Shown: one piece after another, positions 18,793 through 27,146 of the stretch
Layout: every line of letters starts with the position of its first letter
How positions within the stretch are numbered: the first letter of the stretch is position 1
Source of the DNA: Streptomyces corallincola
GTDB lineage: Bacteria > Actinomycetota > Actinomycetes > Streptomycetales > Streptomycetaceae
NCBI RefSeq assembly: GCF_019104725.1
Contig: NZ_JAHRXF010000015.1
Span: forward strand, 1 to 64,000
Direction: 5' to 3'
DNA: 64,000 nt
The notes under the pieces: generated by a model
What the model was told of the DNA's origin: nothing
The model's input: only the letters and a program-made list of their open reading frames with translations
Database searches by the model: none
Translations under genes and position numbers: made by a program

Positions 18793-19572
18793 ATGGCCAC
18801 CGACGTCAGCAGCGCCCAGCACCCCACGGGGGCGCCCCGCCGCGCCGCGCGCGTGCCGAAGTACTACCGGATCAAACAGCAGGTCCTCGCCATGACCCGC
18901 ACCCTGGAACCCGGTTCGGCCATGCCCGCCGAACGCCTGCTCGCCGTCCGGCTCGGCACCTCGCGCACCACGATCCGGCAGGCGCTCCAGGAACTCGTCG
19001 GCGAGGGCCGCCTCGACCGCATCCAGGGCAAGGGCACCTTCGTGGCCCAGCCCAAGCTGTACCGCACGCTCCAACTCACCTCGCACACCGAGGACATGCG
19101 CGCCCAGGGACTCGAACCGGCCTCCCAGGTGCTGGACATCGGGGAGATCGCCGCGGACGCCTCCCTCGCCGGGCTGCTCGGCATCGAGGTGGGCGGCCGG
19201 GTGCTGCGCATCGAGCGGCTGCGGCTCGCGGGCCGCGAACCGATGGCCATCGAGACCACCCATCTCTCGGTCCGCCGCTTCCCCGGCCTGCGCGAGGCAC
19301 TCGCCACCCGCTCCTCCCTCTACACCGCGCTCGCCGAGGTGTACGGCGTCCATCTCACCGAGGCCGACGAGACCATCGAGACCTCGCTGTCCACCCCGCG
19401 CGAGGCGCATCTGCTCGGCACCGACGTGGGCCTGCCCATGCTGCTGCTCTCCCGGCACTCGCACGACGCGGACGGGGTGCCGGTGGAGTGGGTGCGGTCG
19501 GTGTACCGGGGGTCCCGGTACAAGTTCGTCGCCGCGCTCAGCCGCCCGGCGGCGGGACGCCCCGCGCGGTGA
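18793..19572 (+). CDS. dasR: GntR/HutC-family regulator DasR
   Basis: The 259-residue protein has an N-terminal winged helix (about 18-85; [19 protein letters not shown] and [12 protein letters not shown]). A C-terminal UTRA effector domain follows (about 95-250; [21 protein letters not shown] in outline). Long stretches agree with my memory of S. coelicolor DasR, including the closing [10 protein letters not shown] and YKFVA. It is the global GlcNAc-responsive repressor that links chitin use, development and antibiotic production. ATG 18793 starts MATDVSS. The divergent das operon and three dre sites support the call. Confidence 0.93.
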   Translation: MATDVSSAQHPTGAPRRAARVPKYYRIKQQVLAMTRTLEPGSAMPAERLLAVRLGTSRTTIRQALQELVGEGRLDRIQGKGTFVAQPKLYRTLQLTSHTEDMRAQGLEPASQVLDIGEIAADASLAGLLGIEVGGRVLRIERLRLAGREPMAIETTHLSVRRFPGLREALATRSSLYTALAEVYGVHLTEADETIETSLSTPREAHLLGTDVGLPMLLLSRHSHDADGVPVEWVRSVYRGSRYKFVAALSRPAAGRPAR

Positions 19573-20840
19573 CCGGCGACGAACGGCACGGGGCGCCGGC
19601 GCCCGTGCTCGCCGCCGCGCTGGTACGGGCGCGGGAGGCGGCCGGGCTCACCCAGGGCGAGCTGGCCGAGCGGTCCGGGCTGAGCGTGCGCGCCATACGG
19701 AACCTGGAGACCGGGCGGACCGCGCGTCCGCGCAGACAGTCCCTGGTGCTGCTCACCGGGGCGCTCGGACTGCCCGCCCGGGAGGCGGGACGGCTGCTCG
19801 GCGCCGGGCACCCGGCCACCGCACCGGAGCCGCCCGCCCCGGCGGAACTGCCCGCCGCGCCCCGGCACCGGCTCGCCGGGCGGGGCGCGGTGCTGGCCGA
19901 CCTGACGGCGCACCTCACCCGGCCCTCGCCGGGGCAGCGCTGGCCGGCCGTGGTCGTCGGGCCGCCGGGCGCGGGCAAGACGGCGCTGGTGTTGCGGGCC
20001 GCGCACGAGGTGCGGGGGCGGTTCCCGGACGGGCAGGTCTTCGTCGATCTGCATCCGGCGTCCCGGCTGCCCGTCACCGCCGACACCCTGGTCCGTCGGG
20101 TGCTGCGCTCGCTGGGCGGGGTCCCGGCGCCGGAGAGCCCGGAGGAGGCGCGCGCCCGGCTGCGGGACACGCTCAGCAGACGGCGGGCGCTGATCGTGCT
20201 CGACAACGCGGACAGCGAGGCGCAGGTACGGCCGCTGCTCGTGGACGACGCGCGGGGTGCCGTACTGGTGGCCGCCCGGTGCGAACTCTTCGCGCTGCCC
20301 ACCCTGTTACGGCGTCGGATCGGCCCGCTGGAGCCGCAGGACGCCCACCGGATGCTGGCCGCGCAGGTGGGGGCGGAGCGGCTGCGGGCCGAACGGCGGG
20401 CCGGTGCCGCCCTGGTGGAGGCGTGCGCGGGGCTGCCGCTGGCGCTGCACATCGCCGGGCTGTGGCTCGCCGCCCGACCCGGCCGGTCGCCCGCCGACCT
20501 CGCGGACCGGCTCGCCGACGAGGGCGAGCGGCTGCGCGTCCTGCGCGTTGGGGACCTCTCGGTGTGGTCCAGCGTGACCGCGTACCACCGCGCCCTGCCC
20601 CCGCCCCTGCGCACAGCGCTGCGTCAACTACTGCCTGTGGCAAGGGACTTCGGGATCGAGGAGATGACGGCGCACGTCACGCCCGACCGGTCGCACGCGG
20701 TGGACCTCCTGGAAGAGCTGCTCCACCGCCAGCTGGTGGAACCCGGCCGCCCGGACCGCGCGGGCCGGGTCCGGCACCGGTTGTACGACGCGGTACGGCT
20801 GTACGTGGCGCACGGTGCGGCGGCCCGCAGGACGCGGTGA
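19569..20840 (+). CDS. XRE-HTH/NB-ARC (STAND) regulator coupled to dasR
   Basis: The 423-residue protein starts at GTG 19569, overlapping the dasR stop (GTGA). Residues 15-70 form an HTH ([20 protein letters not shown]). An NB-ARC ATPase follows, with Walker [16 protein letters not shown] near residue 138 and Walker [11 protein letters not shown] near 208, then a winged-helix-like region. Members usually end in TPR repeats, but this one stops after about 423 residues, so it is short. It may be a transcriptional activator whose expression follows DasR levels. It converges on the azoxy cluster border (48 bp to the vlmK-like stop). Confidence 0.75.
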   Translation: MTGDERHGAPAPVLAAALVRAREAAGLTQGELAERSGLSVRAIRNLETGRTARPRRQSLVLLTGALGLPAREAGRLLGAGHPATAPEPPAPAELPAAPRHRLAGRGAVLADLTAHLTRPSPGQRWPAVVVGPPGAGKTALVLRAAHEVRGRFPDGQVFVDLHPASRLPVTADTLVRRVLRSLGGVPAPESPEEARARLRDTLSRRRALIVLDNADSEAQVRPLLVDDARGAVLVAARCELFALPTLLRRRIGPLEPQDAHRMLAAQVGAERLRAERRAGAALVEACAGLPLALHIAGLWLAARPGRSPADLADRLADEGERLRVLRVGDLSVWSSVTAYHRALPPPLRTALRQLLPVARDFGIEEMTAHVTPDRSHAVDLLEELLHRQLVEPGRPDRAGRVRHRLYDAVRLYVAHGAAARRTR

Positions 20841-20888
20841 CGAGGGCACGGACAGGTGTCGCGGGCGGGTCGCGCGGGACGGTTCCGG

Positions 20889-22457
20889 TCAGTCGAGGAA
20901 GGCGGTCTCGATCCAGCGGCGGACGGCGCGGGGGCGCATCCGGTGCAGACGGTCGGCGGTGTCCGCGACCTCCTGGGGGCCGCCCACCGAGAGGAACTTC
21001 TCGCGGACGAGGTCGGAGTGGGCGGCGCGGGTCTCGGGTCCGGCGGCGCCGACCGGGATCAGCCGGGTGCGGGAGACCGTACGGCCGTCCTTGAGGTGGA
21101 CGGTGACGCGGGCGCCGGTGGCCTTGGTGGAGCGGGAGAAGTCGCGGCCGTCGGCGCGGGCGGCGCCGACCAGTTCGACCAGTTCGTCCCCGCCGAAGCC
21201 GCGCAGCCAGGGGGTGGCGAGGTCGCCCGCCTCCCGTACCGCCTCTCCGAACGGGGCGTCGGACAGGAAGAGTTCGCGGGTCATCTCGGTGTCGTGGGCG
21301 AGCCGGACCTTCTTGGCGAGCGCCCAGCGGCCGGGGTCGTCCAGCAGCGGCGCCGAGAAGTCGTCCACGGAGAACTCGCCGGTGAGCAGGGTGGTGGCGA
21401 CCGGGTAGGGCACGTCCAGGACCAGCGCGCCGAGCGGGGAGCCGGGGCCGGTGACGTACTGCGCGGCCCGCTCCCCCGCGAACAGCGTGTACAGGGACGC
21501 CTCCACGACCACGTCGGCCACGTCCTCGGGCCGGAGCGCGCCGAGTTCGCGGTGGATCTCTGCCGCGCAGTCCACGGCCGCGTCGATGCCGGGGCCGCCG
21601 GGGTGCATCTTGAACGACAGCGTGTCGGTGTGCCAGCGGCTGCCGAGTCCCTTGGCGACGGCCTGCGGCAGCGGCACGGTGGCGAAGCGGGCGAGGAATC
21701 CGTCGCGGTGCTCCATGATGTCCGGCGCCCCGCGCAGCCCGGCGTAGGCGGCGTCGCAGGCGTCCATCGCGGTGCGTACCGGGGTGAAGGTGTTGAACAG
21801 GCGGGCGTCGCTGGCCAGGAACGCCCGCATCAGCGGCCAGTTGGGCATGGCGAAGGCCAGCCCGAAGGCGTCCTCGTACAGCCGGGCGGGGGCGCGGTCC
21901 ACGTGCAGGCGTCCGGCGACGGCCCCCGCGAGATGGGTGTGCACGGCGCTCTGGCCGCGCAGCGGGCCGAGGGTCGCGGAGGCGGTGATGCGGGCCGCGC
22001 ACTCGTTGGCGGCGACGACCGCCGTCAGCAGCGAGAGCCCGTCCAGTTTGCGGGCGTAGGCGAAGGCGAGCGGGACGGCGACCGTGGAGTTGGAGAGGTG
22101 GCCCGCGTAGGCGGTGTCGTCCAGGTTGAGCCAGGAGCCGAGCGCGGCGAACACCCCGGCGGCCTGGCGGGGGTCGCGCTGCATGGGGTGTCCGAAGGCG
22201 GCGACCAGTTTGCGGCCCAGGGGGTGCTGGAGTCCGGCGCGGATCGAGGCGATCTGGGAGAGCACCTGGCTCGCGGCGAGTTTCAGCACCCGGCAGGGTA
22301 TGTCCGCCGGTTTCAACGTGGCTGCCCAGTGCGAGAGTTCGCGCAGCGGGGTGTCGGCGGGTGCGCGCCGCGACGCGGCGGTCCGGGAGGTGTGCGCCCG
22401 TGCGGCCCAGTCGTCGCAGAGGGCCCGGGCGACGCTCTCCCCGAGTACGGCGGTCAT
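20889..22457 (-). CDS. MmgE/PrpD-family lyase, VlmK-like
   Basis: The 522-residue protein belongs to the MmgE/PrpD (2-methylcitrate dehydratase-like) family; segments such as LDDTAYAGHLSNSTVAVPLAFA and HTDTLSFKMHPGGPGID are typical. In valanimycin biosynthesis VlmK removes phosphate from the phosphorylated hydrate made by VlmJ to give the acrylate. A VlmJ-like kinase is three genes upstream here, so the same phosphorylation/elimination on a serine-derived azoxy acid is likely. ATG 22457 has AAGGAAGG about 14 bp upstream. The strong hairpin at 22491-22528 separates it from the SnoaL-like gene. Confidence 0.82.
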   Translation of the reverse strand: MTAVLGESVARALCDDWAARAHTSRTAASRRAPADTPLRELSHWAATLKPADIPCRVLKLAASQVLSQIASIRAGLQHPLGRKLVAAFGHPMQRDPRQAAGVFAALGSWLNLDDTAYAGHLSNSTVAVPLAFAYARKLDGLSLLTAVVAANECAARITASATLGPLRGQSAVHTHLAGAVAGRLHVDRAPARLYEDAFGLAFAMPNWPLMRAFLASDARLFNTFTPVRTAMDACDAAYAGLRGAPDIMEHRDGFLARFATVPLPQAVAKGLGSRWHTDTLSFKMHPGGPGIDAAVDCAAEIHRELGALRPEDVADVVVEASLYTLFAGERAAQYVTGPGSPLGALVLDVPYPVATTLLTGEFSVDDFSAPLLDDPGRWALAKKVRLAHDTEMTRELFLSDAPFGEAVREAGDLATPWLRGFGGDELVELVGAARADGRDFSRSTKATGARVTVHLKDGRTVSRTRLIPVGAAGPETRAAHSDLVREKFLSVGGPQEVADTADRLHRMRPRAVRRWIETAFLD

Positions 22458-22490
22458 GAGGCGGCTGCCTTCCTTCGGGTTCGGACACAC

Positions 22491-22528
22491 GGCGGTGGGA
22501 GCACCGTCGCCCCGGTGCTCCCACCGCC
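22491..22528 (-). terminator. 16-bp perfect hairpin upstream of the VlmK-like gene
   Basis: Arms 22491-22506 and 22513-22528 pair perfectly around a 6-nt loop. It lies just after the SnoaL-like stop and before the VlmK-like start, so it can act as terminator or attenuator within the minus-strand unit. Confidence 0.75.
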
Positions 22529-22537
22529 ACGCGGGGG

Positions 22538-22906
22538 TCAGGCCGCCGGGAGCTTGTCCAGGAAGCCGTAGACGGCCTTGATCTTCCCGGCCTCGTCGGT
22601 GACGAGGACGTCGAAGCCGATGGCGACCGGCTCGGTGCCCGGCGCGGTCACCAGGCCCCACTGGAAGCGGGCCTGGTTGTGGTGGGCGTCCACGGTGCCG
22701 TGCAGTTCGAAGGAGAGGCCCTGGAACTGCTCGCGGGCACCGGCCACCACGGCGGCGAAACCGGCGTGGCCCTCGACCGCGACGAGCGGGTCGATGTAGG
22801 GGGCGTCGGCGGTGAACAGCTCGGCCACGGCGGCGGCCCGCTTGTCGGCGTCGGCCTCGTTCCAGATGTCGAGGTACTGCGAGACGGTGGTGGTCAGGTC
22901 GCTCAT
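22538..22906 (-). CDS. SnoaL-like/NTF2-fold protein
   Basis: This 122-residue protein has the alpha+beta barrel pattern of SnoaL-like (NTF2 superfamily) proteins: VSQYLDIWNEADADKR at the start and VLVTDEAGKIKAVYGFLD at the end. Members include polyketide cyclases, epoxide hydrolases, isomerases and ligand-binding proteins. Valanimycin biosynthesis has no member that I know of, so it may act on the chain or on an unstable azoxy/hydrazine intermediate. It lies 75 bp after the VlmJ-like gene on the same transcript. Confidence 0.75.
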   Translation of the reverse strand: MSDLTTTVSQYLDIWNEADADKRAAAVAELFTADAPYIDPLVAVEGHAGFAAVVAGAREQFQGLSFELHGTVDAHHNQARFQWGLVTAPGTEPVAIGFDVLVTDEAGKIKAVYGFLDKLPAA

Positions 22907-22981
22907 GCGGGTGTTCTCCTCATTCCTTGCGGTGGGCAGTGCGGGATGGATGGCTCACGGGGTCTTCGGAGGAGGGAGTCC

Positions 22982-23920
22982 TCAGTCGGCGGGTGCCCAC
23001 ACGGGCAGGGCGCCGGGCAGCACCTCGAAGGTGGCCTTCGCGCCGATGCCGTGCTGGTACTCCCCGTCGTGCTCCAGCGGGAGCCGGCCGCCGTCGGTGC
23101 GTTCGACGACGATCGTGCGGCCCCGGGCGTACACGGTCGCCGGGTGGTCCATGTGGGAGGCGTCCAGGGTGAGTCCGGGCACGTCGGCGGCCGGGACGTC
23201 GCCGCCGATGACGCACACGTCGAGCAGGCCGTCGTCCAGCAGGGAGTCCGGCAGCACGAGGAAGAGACCGCCCCGGTAGCGCCCGCCGCCGACGTTGGCG
23301 AGGACCGTCGGGCCCTCGTGCACGACCCGGCCGTCCACGGTGACCCGGCCGGGGTACGGCGGGTAACCGGCGGCGGTGTCGGCGAAGGCGCGGGCGTAGC
23401 GCTCGCGGCCGGTCAGCGGGAGGGCCTTCGCGGTGATCAGCGCGTCCGCTATGACGCCCGAACAGGCGCCCAGATAGACGTGGTTGCGGGTCTCGGCGAG
23501 GCGGGCCAGGTCCAGGCGGCGCAGACGGGCGGTGCCGCCGACCCCGCCGTCCGTGAGGACCGCCTTCAGCGACTCCGTCCAGGGCCGCTCGCCCCAGAGC
23601 ATCTTGTACCCCGAGTTCCCGGTGCCGCCGGGGACGACCGCGAGCGTCGCGGTGCCCGTCACGGGCACCAGCCCCTGCACAGCCTCCCGGACCGTGCCGT
23701 CGCCGCCGATCACCACCACCAGATCCGGTGCCCCGTCGGGCCGCTGCAACGCCCGGCGCACGGCACACGTCGCGTCCCCCGGCGCCGTCGTCAGGTGCAC
23801 CTCCGTGCGCTCCATGTGATCCGCGCACAGCCGTGCCACGTCCTCCACCAGCTCCGGGGAGTGCGTCCCCGACGCGGGGTTGGCGATGACGAGGGAGCGG
23901 GTCGGGGCGGTCTCTGCCAT
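22982..23920 (-). CDS. Diacylglycerol-kinase-fold kinase, VlmJ-like
   Basis: The 312-residue protein has the DAGK catalytic domain, with GGDGT at residues 72-76 and PGGTGN near 96-101. ATG 23920 follows AAGGAG. VlmJ of valanimycin is of this family and phosphorylates the hydroxyl of valanimycin hydrate with ATP before VlmK eliminates phosphate. Presence of both families supports a serine-derived hydroxyl that is activated and lost. The promoter at 23953-23984 has the cluster SARP boxes. A lipid-kinase role cannot be excluded from sequence alone. Confidence 0.82.
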   Translation of the reverse strand: MAETAPTRSLVIANPASGTHSPELVEDVARLCADHMERTEVHLTTAPGDATCAVRRALQRPDGAPDLVVVIGGDGTVREAVQGLVPVTGTATLAVVPGGTGNSGYKMLWGERPWTESLKAVLTDGGVGGTARLRRLDLARLAETRNHVYLGACSGVIADALITAKALPLTGRERYARAFADTAAGYPPYPGRVTVDGRVVHEGPTVLANVGGGRYRGGLFLVLPDSLLDDGLLDVCVIGGDVPAADVPGLTLDASHMDHPATVYARGRTIVVERTDGGRLPLEHDGEYQHGIGAKATFEVLPGALPVWAPAD

Positions 23921-23952
23921 CGGGAACTCCTTCGTCGAACGGTCCGGTGTCC

Positions 23953-23984
23953 ACTGTGCAGGGGGGCGCTGACGTGGGGCTGAC
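23953..23984 (-). promoter_or_regulatory. SARP-type promoter of the VlmJ-like transcript
   Basis: Reading the minus strand: GTCAG (23984-23980), 6 bp, GTCAG (23973-23969), 10 bp, CACAGT (23958-23953). The third upstream repeat is degenerate (TCACT). Spacing equals that of the other cluster promoters. Confidence 0.75.
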
Positions 23985-24095
23985 ACGGCGAGTGAGCTGA
24001 TGTTCGGGGGCTGCCCGGGTGTGCGAACGCACAGCGCCGCGGAGGCTGCCCGGCAGGCCTCCGGGAACGCGAGGATGCGCGCGACCGGCCGGGGA

Positions 24096-25115
24096 TCACT
24101 CCCAGGCGGGGGGTTCCAGGATCTGGAGGACTGCCGCGGCGAAGCTGAAGCCCTCGCCCGCGGCGAGCAGGAGGACGAGGTCACCGGAGGCCAACTCACC
24201 CTGGAGGAGAAGGTGTTCGAGGCCGATGAACTGGTCGGCGACGCCGACGTGGCCGATGCGGCGGCCGAGGTCCCAGGTGCTCTGCTTCTCGGTGAAGCCG
24301 AGGAGCTCGTAGTTCTCGGGCGACTGACCCCGGTGGATGTGGGGGACGACGACGCGGGCGATGTCCTCGGTGGTGGCACCGGCGTCCGCGAGGACACCGG
24401 CCGTGATCTCGCCGAGCGCGTGCTCGTACCGCTCCCAGGACCCGGCCGCCTCGGGCGTCACCGCGTGCTGCATGCCCCGTTCCCGCAGCCGGAGCGGGAG
24501 TTCGCGGCCGGGGGCGGTGCCGAAGGACTCCAGGCCCCGGTTCCAGCGCTCCAGGGAGTTGTCCGCCGCCGCGCGGACCGCGACCACGCGGGCGAAGCCC
24601 CGGCGGCCGGAGACCAGCAGGGCGCCGCCGCCGTCCGCGAAGATGAAGTTGTCCTGGAGGTTCCACCGGTCCACCCACGGCTCGGCGAACCGGTCGCCGC
24701 TAGTCAGCAGGGCCGCGGAGGTGAACCCGGCGCTGATCTGCCCGGCCGCGAGGTACAGCGAGCCGAGTCCGGCCGCGCAGCGCTGCTGCACCTCGAAGCC
24801 GACCGCCGCCGTACCGACCGTCTCATGGGCGACGTACGCGGCGACGGGCCACATCTCGTGCCCCTGGTAGCCGCAGAAGGAGTGCATGACCAGGCCGACC
24901 TCGGCCGGGTCGATGCCGCCGCGCGCGAGGGCGAGCCGTCCGGCGCGCACCGCCATCTCCGGGCCGGAGGCGTCCTCGGAGACGGCGACGGACTCGTAGC
25001 CGAGCGCGCTGTTCGCCGGGCCGACCAGTCCGGCCGCGACGGCGTCCGCCACCGGCCGGGCCTCGGGCAGCCAGGACCCGGCCGCCGCGACGAACACGTC
25101 GGAGGTGAGTCTCAT
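24096..25115 (-). CDS. Divergent KASIII-like (thiolase-fold) enzyme
   Basis: The 339-residue protein has the FabH/KASIII fold, but its active site differs from the standard pattern. The nucleophile is Cys113 in QQRCAAGLG, a His follows in VVPHIHRG near 269, and where FabH has GNTSAAS this protein reads RIGHVGVADQF, so the usual Asn is replaced. Such changes occur in KASIII-like acyltransferases that form esters or amides instead of C-C bonds. ATG 25115 overlaps the thioesterase stop (ATGA). It may transfer an acyl chain in the pathway; the acceptor is unknown. Confidence 0.7.
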   Translation of the reverse strand: MRLTSDVFVAAAGSWLPEARPVADAVAAGLVGPANSALGYESVAVSEDASGPEMAVRAGRLALARGGIDPAEVGLVMHSFCGYQGHEMWPVAAYVAHETVGTAAVGFEVQQRCAAGLGSLYLAAGQISAGFTSAALLTSGDRFAEPWVDRWNLQDNFIFADGGGALLVSGRRGFARVVAVRAAADNSLERWNRGLESFGTAPGRELPLRLRERGMQHAVTPEAAGSWERYEHALGEITAGVLADAGATTEDIARVVVPHIHRGQSPENYELLGFTEKQSTWDLGRRIGHVGVADQFIGLEHLLLQGELASGDLVLLLAAGEGFSFAAAVLQILEPPAWE

Positions 25116-25918
25116 GCCTCTCCCCCTCTCCGGGCCACGGCCCGCTGGAGCCGGTGGGCGAAGTGGGCGGTGACCGACTGGGCGTGCGTGTCGATGTAGA
25201 AGTGGCCGCCGGGGTACTCGGTGTGCCCGAAGTAGGACGGGGTGCGGTCGGACCAATGGGTCATCGCGTCGGCGTGTTCCTGGAGCGGGTCGGAACGCCC
25301 GCCGTAGGTGGCGAGCGGGCAGGCGACGGAGGCGCCGTCGTCGTCGTAGTCGGCGGCGACGCGCAGGTCGGCGCGGAGCGCGGGGACGACGAGGGCCAGC
25401 ATCTCGGGGTTGTCGTAGATCTCGGCGGGGAAGGAGCCCAGCTTCTTGATCCACTCGACCATCTCGGTCTGCGGCATTCTGCTCTGTTCCTCGGTGGGCT
25501 TGAAGAAGCCCTCGGGGGACCAGCCGGACGCGCCTACCATGACCGGGCTGGGCCCGCCGTCCTCCTCCATGCGGATCGCGAGCCGGAACGCGAGCTGCGC
25601 GCCGAGGCAGTGCCCGAACAGCGCGAACGGGCGGTCGTCCAGGTCGTCGAGGACGGCCTCGTGCAGGGCGTCGAGCAGCGGCCAGAACTCCTCGTACGTC
25701 TCCTCGTCCCGGCGGTTGTGCCGACCGGGCAGGGTGACGGCCTGCGGGGCGATGTCCGGCGGGAGGAGCCGTTCCCAGTCGCGGTAGATGATGGCGCCGC
25801 TGCCCGCGTGGGGCAGCAGGAAGAGGCGGACGGAGGCGTCGGGCGAGGGGTCGGCGGGGTGGAACCACTGTCCCGCGCGGGACATGTCCTGGCCGATGGA
25901 GGCGATGGCACTGGTCAC
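25112..25918 (-). CDS. Type II thioesterase with Cys nucleophile
   Basis: The 268-residue alpha/beta hydrolase resembles PKS/NRPS editing thioesterases, starting with RLFLLPHAGSGAIIYRDW. The nucleophile elbow reads GHCLGA, so Cys104 stands where most relatives have Ser (GHSMG). Asp (SDPLQ) and His (PGGHFYID) are present. It could hydrolyse misprimed ACPs or transfer a chain to another acceptor; Cys thioesterases often favour transfer over hydrolysis. GTG 25918 overlaps the upstream stop (GTGA). Confidence 0.8.
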   Translation of the reverse strand: MTSAIASIGQDMSRAGQWFHPADPSPDASVRLFLLPHAGSGAIIYRDWERLLPPDIAPQAVTLPGRHNRRDEETYEEFWPLLDALHEAVLDDLDDRPFALFGHCLGAQLAFRLAIRMEEDGGPSPVMVGASGWSPEGFFKPTEEQSRMPQTEMVEWIKKLGSFPAEIYDNPEMLALVVPALRADLRVAADYDDDGASVACPLATYGGRSDPLQEHADAMTHWSDRTPSYFGHTEYPGGHFYIDTHAQSVTAHFAHRLQRAVARRGGEA

Positions 25919-27000
25919 GGCTGGGTGCTCCCCACGGTGGTCGGGGCGAGGGCGCGCACGGCGGGCAGCAGCACCTCGGCGATCTCCTTCAACTGCGGCT
26001 CCGGATCGAGCGATCCGACCCGGATCACCAGGTGCCGGGCTCCGGCTCGTACGTACCCGCCGAGCCATTCGGCGCACTTCTCGGCGCTGCCCCAGGCGTA
26101 CGCCTGGATGGTGCGCATCTGGTCCAGGGAGCGGCCGTAGTAGTGCGCGATGTAGTGCTCCAGCTCGGCACGGGCCGCGCCCTCGTCGGCGTTGACGGTG
26201 ACCGTGGCGTACAGCGCGGGTGTCACCGCGTGCGCGCCGCGTCCGGCCTCCTCGGCGAGTTCGGCGATCCGGCGGCGGGCGCGGCCGTACGCCTCGACGT
26301 CGGGCAGGAAGGGCAGCCAGCCGTCGTAGCGGGTGGCGGCGCGGGCGAGGACCTTCGGGGTGTCGCTCCCGGCGAGCCAGAGCGGGGGGCCGCCGGGCAC
26401 GGCGGGGGCGGGCAGCCGGTCGAGGTGGTCGGCCTGCCAGAACCGGCCCTGGAAATCCGCGGGTTCGCCCTCCTCGCCGGAGGCCCAGGCGGTGCGCCAC
26501 AGCGCGGTGATCTCGTCCAGGCGGCCCACCCGGCCCTGGAAGGCGGCGCCGACGGAGGCGAACTCCTCCTCGGTCTCGGGCATCGGGAAGCCGGAGCCGA
26601 GCCCGAGGATGAGCCGTCCGGCGGCGACGTGGCTGAGGCTGGCGGCCATGTTGGCGCCGATCAGCGGGTGGCGCAGGGCCGGGGTGAGGGCGGCGGTGCC
26701 GACCTGGATGCGCTCGGTGGCGGCGGCGGCGGCCGAGAGGACCACCAGCGGGTCGAGGCGGGGGCGGGCGGTGAGGGAGTCACCGGCCCACAGCGAGTCG
26801 AAGCCGAGCGTTTCGGCGCTGCGGGCGAAGTCGAGCAGCGGGGCGGCGGCGTAGGTGCCGTTGATGGCCTGCTCGCGGGTGGGCAGCAGGACACCGATGC
26901 GCAGCGGGTGCGGGTCCGTCGCCGGCCGCGGGTCGGTCGCGGCCGGGCGGGCGGTGCCGCGCGCTCCGGGCTCGCCGCCGGCGGCGGAGGTGGAGGGCAT
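25915..27000 (-). CDS. LLM-class flavin-dependent oxidoreductase
   Basis: This 361-residue protein has the luciferase-like/F420 or FMN-dependent TIM barrel: LRIGVLLPTREQ at the start, SLWAGDSL, and GLGSGFPMPETEEEF near 140. A ~30-residue Ala/Pro/Asp-rich head precedes the barrel. ATG 27000 has GAGAGGAA 4 bp upstream. It is the first gene of a coupled trio (oxidoreductase, thioesterase, KASIII-like). It may hydroxylate or dehydrogenate the chain, or oxidise a nitrogen; the cofactor (FMN or F420) is not decidable here. Confidence 0.8.
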   Translation of the reverse strand: MPSTSAAGGEPGARGTARPAATDPRPATDPHPLRIGVLLPTREQAINGTYAAAPLLDFARSAETLGFDSLWAGDSLTARPRLDPLVVLSAAAAATERIQVGTAALTPALRHPLIGANMAASLSHVAAGRLILGLGSGFPMPETEEEFASVGAAFQGRVGRLDEITALWRTAWASGEEGEPADFQGRFWQADHLDRLPAPAVPGGPPLWLAGSDTPKVLARAATRYDGWLPFLPDVEAYGRARRRIAELAEEAGRGAHAVTPALYATVTVNADEGAARAELEHYIAHYYGRSLDQMRTIQAYAWGSAEKCAEWLGGYVRAGARHLVIRVGSLDPEPQLKEIAEVLLPAVRALAPTTVGSTQP

Positions 27001-27017
27001 GTGCTTCCTCTCGTTCT

Positions 27018-27125
27018 GATCCGACGTGCCGTTCGGATCGGACGTGATGTGTGGATCTGAGGTGCCGGGTGGATCTGAGCCGCTGGGTGGAGCTGACGCG
27101 CCGCGTTGATCCGGCGCGCCCCGCC
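27018..27125. repeat. Six degenerate 18-bp tandem repeats
   Basis: Units at 27018, 27036, 27054, 27072, 27090 and 27108 share GATCTGAGGTGCCGGGTG with changes. They fill the 146-bp gap between the acyl-CoA ligase gene and the oxidoreductase gene. Their role is unknown; they may be remnants of a coding repeat or a spacer. Confidence 0.7.
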
Positions 27126-27146
27126 CCGACCTGGCCTGACGCGCTG

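Noticed and set aside
27018..27125. CRISPR array
   Set aside because: Repeats are contiguous 18-bp degenerate units with no spacers and no cas genes.
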